From assembly GCF_006538165.1 (NCBI RefSeq), contig NZ_BDLU01000043.1, positions 1 to 35,662 of the forward strand: a stretch of DNA of 35,662 nucleotides, read 5' to 3'. Below the pieces are notes generated by a model. It ran no database searches. It worked only from the letters and a program-made list of their open reading frames with translations, and was not told the origin of the DNA. This stretch comes from Komagataeibacter diospyri. Its GTDB lineage: Bacteria > Pseudomonadota > Alphaproteobacteria > Acetobacterales > Acetobacteraceae. The position numbers and the translations under genes are program-made. Below are positions 31,959 through 35,662 of the stretch, in pieces. Numbering within the stretch: position 1 is the stretch's first letter; every line of letters begins with the position of its first letter.

Positions 31959-32858
31959 ATGCGCCGTCTGTCCTGCCTGCTTGGCCTTTGCGGGGTCCTG
32001 TCCGTCATGCCTGCCTATGCCGCGCCCGTACCCCATACGGTTCAGGCGGTCGCAAGCTTTACCGTTCTGGCCGATGTGGTGGCGCATGTGGGCGGCACGC
32101 ATGTGCATGTCACGTCGCTGGTGCCCCCCGATGGCGACCCGCATGAATTCGAACCCTCCCCCGATGATGCCCGCCAGCTACGCCAGGCCGATATCGTATT
32201 CATGAGTGGCGAGGGACTGGAAAGCTGGTTTGGCCGCCTTGCCCACGCGGCGGGGTATCATGGCACGCCCGTCATCGTGTCCAACGGGATCAGCATCTAC
32301 ACCCCGCCGGGCCTGCAGCAGGCGGAAACGGACCCGCATGTCTGGAACAGCGTACCCAATGTCATCATCTGGACCAACAACATCCGTGACGCACTGATCG
32401 CCATCGACCCGGCGGATGCCGACAGCTTCCGCGCATCAGCCGCAGCTTACGTCACGCAGTTGCAGGCACTTGACCGCGACATACGTGCGCGCATCGCCAC
32501 CATACCGGCCGATCGCCGACGCATCCTGACCAGCCATGATGCCTTTGGCTATTTCGGCCGGACCTATGGCCTGACATTCATGGCGCCGCAGGGCCTTTCG
32601 ACCGAGACGGAAGCCTCGGCCGGGGATATCGCCGCCCTGATCCGGCAGATCCGCCAGACGGGCGTCACCACCTATTTCATGGAAAACGCAACTGATCCGC
32701 GCATGGTCCAGCAGGTGGCGCGGGCGACCGGTACCAGACCCGGTGGAGAACTGTATGCCGAAGCCCTGTCCCCGGCCGGTGGTCCAGCGCCGGATTACAT
32801 CACCATGATGCGCCACAACACCGACCTTATGGTCGCGGCGATGCAGGGGACGCACTGA
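31959..32858 (+). CDS. znuA: zinc-binding periplasmic protein ZnuA
   Basis: The precursor is 299 aa with signal peptide MRRLSCLLGLCGVLSVMPAYA. It is a cluster A-I substrate-binding protein (TroA/ZnuA type). Likely metal ligands are the His in GDPHEFEPSP, in DPHVWNSV and in TSHDAFGYFG, with an acidic residue in MENATDPR. The third His favours Zn over the Glu seen in Mn/Fe binders. The long His-rich loop of Escherichia-type ZnuA is absent. ATG 31959 is preceded by TGGAG 9 nt away. The last 32 bp overlap the convergent ABC exporter gene. Confidence 0.9.
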   Translation: MRRLSCLLGLCGVLSVMPAYAAPVPHTVQAVASFTVLADVVAHVGGTHVHVTSLVPPDGDPHEFEPSPDDARQLRQADIVFMSGEGLESWFGRLAHAAGYHGTPVIVSNGISIYTPPGLQQAETDPHVWNSVPNVIIWTNNIRDALIAIDPADADSFRASAAAYVTQLQALDRDIRARIATIPADRRRILTSHDAFGYFGRTYGLTFMAPQGLSTETEASAGDIAALIRQIRQTGVTTYFMENATDPRMVQQVARATGTRPGGELYAEALSPAGGPAPDYITMMRHNTDLMVAAMQGTH

Positions 32859-34611
32859 CGCTTCCCCCGTCGCCCTCGGGCGCGGCTACGGCAAAGGGAG
32901 ACAGGTCCACACGGTTGACATGCATCGCCACCACCGATTCCCGATGCGTGATGGAGACAACCGTCATGCCCGGGGATACCTGACGCAGCAGCGCGTACAG
33001 CGCCGCTTCCGATGTTGCGTCAAGGTTCGATGTTGATTCGTCAAGAAACACCCAGCCCGGCCGCGCCAGCAGGATACGCGCGAAGGCCAGACGCTGGAGT
33101 TCACCGGGGGAAAGGATCTGCCCCCATGCCTCCTCGCTTTCGATACGCGGCGCAAGCGCGCCCAGCCCGACCTGCTGCAGGGCCGCGATCACGTCCGCCT
33201 CCGGATAGGCGTCCACACCGGCGGGATAGGTCACGGCCCGGTGCAGCGTGCCGGTGGGCACATAGGGCCGCTGCGGGACAAACATCATCGCCACGTCCGG
33301 CTGCGTGATGGTGCCGGTGGCAAACGGCCAGATCCCCGCCAGCACGCGGAACAGCGTGGACTTGCCGGTACCCGACGGGCCAGTCACCACCGTCATCTGT
33401 CCATGTTCCAGCGTAAAACTGACATTGCACAGCAGGGCCGCGCCGTCGGGGCGGAACACGTCCAGCCCGCTGACCTGCAGGTTCGCATTCGCGGCGGCGG
33501 GCACGACCGTAACCTCGTCACGCATGGCCTGCGCACGATCCATCACCCGCTGGAAGGTCGCCAGACGCGCGACCTCCGCATGCCATGTCGTAAGCGAGGC
33601 ATAGGACGTGGACAGCCAGCCCAGCGCCCCCTGCACGCGCGAAAACGCCATGACCAGTTGCATGAGCGTGCCGAACGTCATCTTGCCCGCGAAATACCGG
33701 ATCGAGCCGATCAGCATCGCGAAGTTGCCTGATACGACCTCCAGCCCCGTCGTCAGCAGTCCCAGCCACTTGGTCCGGCGCATGATGACAAGGAAATTGC
33801 CATACACCCGCGAAAAGGAACGGTTAAGCCCGGCCTGCTCTTCCGCCTCGCCACGGTACAGGGCGATCCCTTCGGCATTGTTGCGGACATGGACAAGGCT
33901 GTAACGGAAATCGGCCTCGGCACGCTGCTGGAAAAACTGCAGCCCCGCCAGCTTGTGCCCAGCAAGATGTGTCAGCCACGTCGCCAGCACGGAATAGATC
34001 AGCGCAGCCCAGAAGAAATAGCCGGGTATGGAAATGCCCATTAATTCCAGCGGACCGGACAGCACCCACAGCAGACCGACATAACTGAACAGCGTCACGA
34101 TATTGGACAGCAGGTTGATGACCTGCGTCAGCGTATCGGTCACAAAGCTGTTCAGGTCTTCCTGTATGCGCTGGTCGGGGTTGTCGGCGCCTGCTTCCAG
34201 CCCGGACGTGGTGACGGCAATGCGAAAATAGGTCTGGTTTTCCATCCACTGTCGCGTCATGCGCTGTGTCAGCCACCGCCGCCAGCGCAGGCCCAGCATC
34301 TGCTGCAGGTACGTGGCATAGATACTGCACAGCACCATGGGAATGGTGACGATGAAGAACCCCGGCACGAAGCCCTGGTCATTATGTACATACCAGAACA
34401 GGCCGCGCAGGAAGGTCTTCGCATCACGCTGCTGCAGGGCCGTGTAATAGGCATTGCGCGAGAAGGATTGCAGCAGGTCCAGCCCCACTATGGAAAAGGT
34501 CAGGACCAGTACCGCCGCCAGCAGGCCCCATGCCCATTTCCTGTCCTCGGACGTGAAATAGGGACGGGTAAGATACCAGACATCTTTCAGAAGAAGGCGC
34601 AAATGCTGCAT
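32827..34611 (-). CDS. SbmA/YddA-like ABC transporter, fused permease-ATPase
   Basis: The protein is 594 aa from ATG 34611, which gives the usual family length; the open frame extends to 34932. An N-terminal transmembrane region of about six segments with SbmA/BacA-like elements (RNAYYTALQQRD, WRRWLTQRMTRQWMENQTYFR, NPDQRIQEDL) precedes an ATPase domain. That domain has Walker A GPSGTGKST, signature LSPGELQRLAFAR and Walker B WVFLDESTSNLD. Related proteins (YddA, Rv1819c, mammalian ABCD) move peptides, vitamin B12 or acyl-CoA. Substrate unknown. It converges on znuA with a 32-bp overlap. Confidence 0.9.
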   Translation of the reverse strand: MQHLRLLLKDVWYLTRPYFTSEDRKWAWGLLAAVLVLTFSIVGLDLLQSFSRNAYYTALQQRDAKTFLRGLFWYVHNDQGFVPGFFIVTIPMVLCSIYATYLQQMLGLRWRRWLTQRMTRQWMENQTYFRIAVTTSGLEAGADNPDQRIQEDLNSFVTDTLTQVINLLSNIVTLFSYVGLLWVLSGPLELMGISIPGYFFWAALIYSVLATWLTHLAGHKLAGLQFFQQRAEADFRYSLVHVRNNAEGIALYRGEAEEQAGLNRSFSRVYGNFLVIMRRTKWLGLLTTGLEVVSGNFAMLIGSIRYFAGKMTFGTLMQLVMAFSRVQGALGWLSTSYASLTTWHAEVARLATFQRVMDRAQAMRDEVTVVPAAANANLQVSGLDVFRPDGAALLCNVSFTLEHGQMTVVTGPSGTGKSTLFRVLAGIWPFATGTITQPDVAMMFVPQRPYVPTGTLHRAVTYPAGVDAYPEADVIAALQQVGLGALAPRIESEEAWGQILSPGELQRLAFARILLARPGWVFLDESTSNLDATSEAALYALLRQVSPGMTVVSITHRESVVAMHVNRVDLSPFAVAAPEGDGGSVSASPASPRP

Positions 34612-34994
34612 GTTGATCCCGTGCACAGGGTTAGGGCCAAGTATGGCCAAGCATTCCCACGAAGTCAGGGCGGACTCAATGTCCATTGCGTCCGTATGAC
34701 GGTTTCCATGCCCTGGAAGTGCTGCATTAAGCTTCCTCACGACTTCTTGACGAATGATGGCACCCGTGCCCACACCGCGCCCATGCCGTGCGAAAGGCGG
34801 AATTCCCCCCGGACAACAGAGGGTTATGGGGCGCAGGGCTGAATGGACAAGGGTACTATATATCGAAAAGCCGAATGCCAGACATATCAGCCGCACGGGT
34901 ACCGGTCTGCCACATCGTGTTATGTTTGACACACAGATTTACAAATGGCGCCGGGCTTTCACCCCCGCCTGATAAACAATGTAAGGAAATCAAT
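34612..34994. other. 383-bp spacer between divergent genes, no gene seen
   Basis: It separates the ABC exporter (minus) from the DUF2501 gene (plus), so it should hold both promoters. TTGACA at 34926-34931 is a perfect -35-like hexamer on the plus strand but has no matching -10 at normal spacing. Longer exporter starts (ATG 34686 or beyond) would use part of it. Confidence 0.4.
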
Positions 34995-35444
34995 ATGGTG
35001 TCGTTCAGTCGCGTTCTGTCTGCCGGTGCATTCGCCACAATCATGGCAGTCGCGCCACTTGCGGCCCATGCCGCTGAAATTTCTCCCCCGACCGGTGCTG
35101 GCGTCGCCAATCAGGTCGAGGCGATCAAGCCCGGTTCCCTGTCAGCCGATACGGTGTACTCGGCCGTGGCCACGGCAAAGCCCGCCGATCTGGGCGGCAT
35201 CATGAATTACTGCATCCAGTCCAATTACCTGACCGCGTCCGAGGCATGGCCCGTGCTGGCGGCGTTCAACAAGAAGACCAACGACGTACCGTCCAACCAG
35301 AAGGGCAACATGTCCTATGCCGATGGGTCCACCGGCCTGCTGAAGGTGGGTGGCAAGGCACCGATCTCGCTGGAAGACGCATCAACCGACATTCGCAAGC
35401 AGGCCTGCGCGAAAGTTGAAGCCCGCGCGAAGTCCATGCTCTGA
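34995..35444 (+). CDS. DUF2501 (YjjA-like) secreted protein
   Basis: The precursor is 149 aa with signal peptide ending PLAAHA before AEISPP. The mature part shows the DUF2501 pattern: GGIMNYCIQSNYLTASEAW, then a middle region ending YADGSTGLLKVG, then KQACAKVEARAKSML at the C-terminus with two Cys likely forming a disulfide. E. coli YjjA is the named relative and has no settled function. AAGGAAA lies about 6 nt before ATG 34995. A strong intrinsic terminator follows. Confidence 0.85.
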   Translation: MVSFSRVLSAGAFATIMAVAPLAAHAAEISPPTGAGVANQVEAIKPGSLSADTVYSAVATAKPADLGGIMNYCIQSNYLTASEAWPVLAAFNKKTNDVPSNQKGNMSYADGSTGLLKVGGKAPISLEDASTDIRKQACAKVEARAKSML

Positions 35445-35466
35445 TCCGGGATACGTCCCGCATCCG

Positions 35467-35494
35467 CCCCGCCGGTCTTCCGGCGGGGTTTTTT
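35467..35494 (+). terminator. intrinsic terminator of the DUF2501 gene
   Basis: CCCCGCCGG and CCGGCGGGG form a perfect 9-bp stem with a TCTT loop, followed directly by six T. It lies 22 bp after the stop codon and is the clearest Rho-independent terminator in the window. Confidence 0.93.
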
Positions 35495-35560
35495 AATGCC
35501 TGCTTCCGTTCCTGGAGGCTGTTTGAAAAGACTGCCTGGCAAACATCCGGTAATCATAAG

Positions 35561-35585
35561 AATGTTTTTGGTGAAGCCCTTTTCA
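35561..35585. repeat. structured intergenic repeat, 5' fragment
   Basis: AATGTTTTTGGTGAAGC matches the 5' end of the other copies. The expected hairpin and 3' half are missing. The sequence turns into the presumed insertion sequence end at 35586. Confidence 0.5.
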
Positions 35586-35662
35586 GGGGCTGTTGGGAAT
35601 TGAGTTTTCTAAAGGGCCATGATGTGTTTCAAAGACCATATGGATCGCTTCATACTGACGGA
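35586..35662 (+). mobile_element. left end of an IS5/IS1031-type insertion sequence
   Basis: A putative terminal sequence GGGGCTGTTGGGAATTGAG starts after TCA (35583-35585), which fits the TNA targets of the IS1031 group. A transposase start follows 54 bp later. The element runs off the window, so neither its other end nor a target duplication can be checked. Confidence 0.5.
35640..35662 (+). CDS. start of an IS5-family transposase (partial)
   Basis: Only MDRFILTD is encoded before the window ends. This matches the usual MDRFxLTDAQW opening of IS1031/IS5-type transposases in acetic acid bacteria, which I recall from family knowledge. Eight residues are too few for certainty. Confidence 0.5.

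Noticed and set aside
34926..34931. Promoter of the DUF2501 gene at TTGACA
   Set aside because: The hexamer is perfect but no acceptable -10 box lies 16-18 bp downstream, where the sequence is GC-rich.

Overview
The window looks like chromosome of an acetic acid bacterium (Acetobacteraceae), most likely Komagataeibacter or a close Gluconacetobacter relative. The reasons are the GC-rich coding sequence with AT-rich spacers, a Tat-exported gluconolactonase-type protein, an IS1031-type transposase start at the right edge, and a recurrent intergenic repeat that I associate with this group from memory. Genus-level placement is an inference. I see no rRNA, tRNA, CRISPR array or prophage.

Layout. 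Bases 1-1600 hold the tail of an outer-membrane protein, a putative lipoprotein and a peptide-deformylase-like protein that has lost metal ligands. Bases 1614-3052 are phoU-phoB on the minus strand, divergent from a TonB-dependent receptor (3224-5563). A GPH-type transporter translationally coupled to panB follows on the minus strand, then a GINT1/GH43-like beta-propeller gene on the plus strand. Bases 9028-12207 are an unrecognised gene followed by a tandem AAA+ ATPase. A decayed IS1595-family element (12228-12931) separates this pair from a class A acid phosphatase homologue whose catalytic histidine is glutamine.

Bases 13959-23502 carry mostly small or housekeeping-type genes: two small hypotheticals, a DUF1269 protein, an MRJP/yellow propeller, a lone Rieske protein, a YqaE/Pmp3-like peptide, glutaredoxin 2, DNA photolyase, a Cys-rich secreted protein, a YidB-like protein, an SDR and an ABM monooxygenase. 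Bases 23634-28770 encode a gluconolactonase-like protein, class II fumarase and a second TonB-dependent receptor of siderophore type.

Bases 29094-32858 are the best-resolved regulatory unit. A LysE exporter diverges from a zinc-uptake operon made of a Zur-box-like palindrome at a promoter, a 47-aa membrane peptide, znuC, znuB and znuA. The first three genes are linked by ATGA overlaps, and a copy of the intergenic repeat sits before znuA. A YddA/SbmA-type ABC exporter converges on znuA. A DUF2501 gene, a strong terminator and the start of an IS5/IS1031-type element close the window.

Five copies or fragments of one structured repeat (1505, 14175, 23535, 31868, 35561) lie between genes. Several neighbours are joined by start/stop overlaps (panB/transporter, the znu chain) or overlap tail to tail (5512-5563, 32827-32858). 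The items I consider most worth following are the unknown-plus-AAA+ pair, the Zur-associated micropeptide, the two apparent pseudoenzymes (deformylase and acid phosphatase) and the repeat family.
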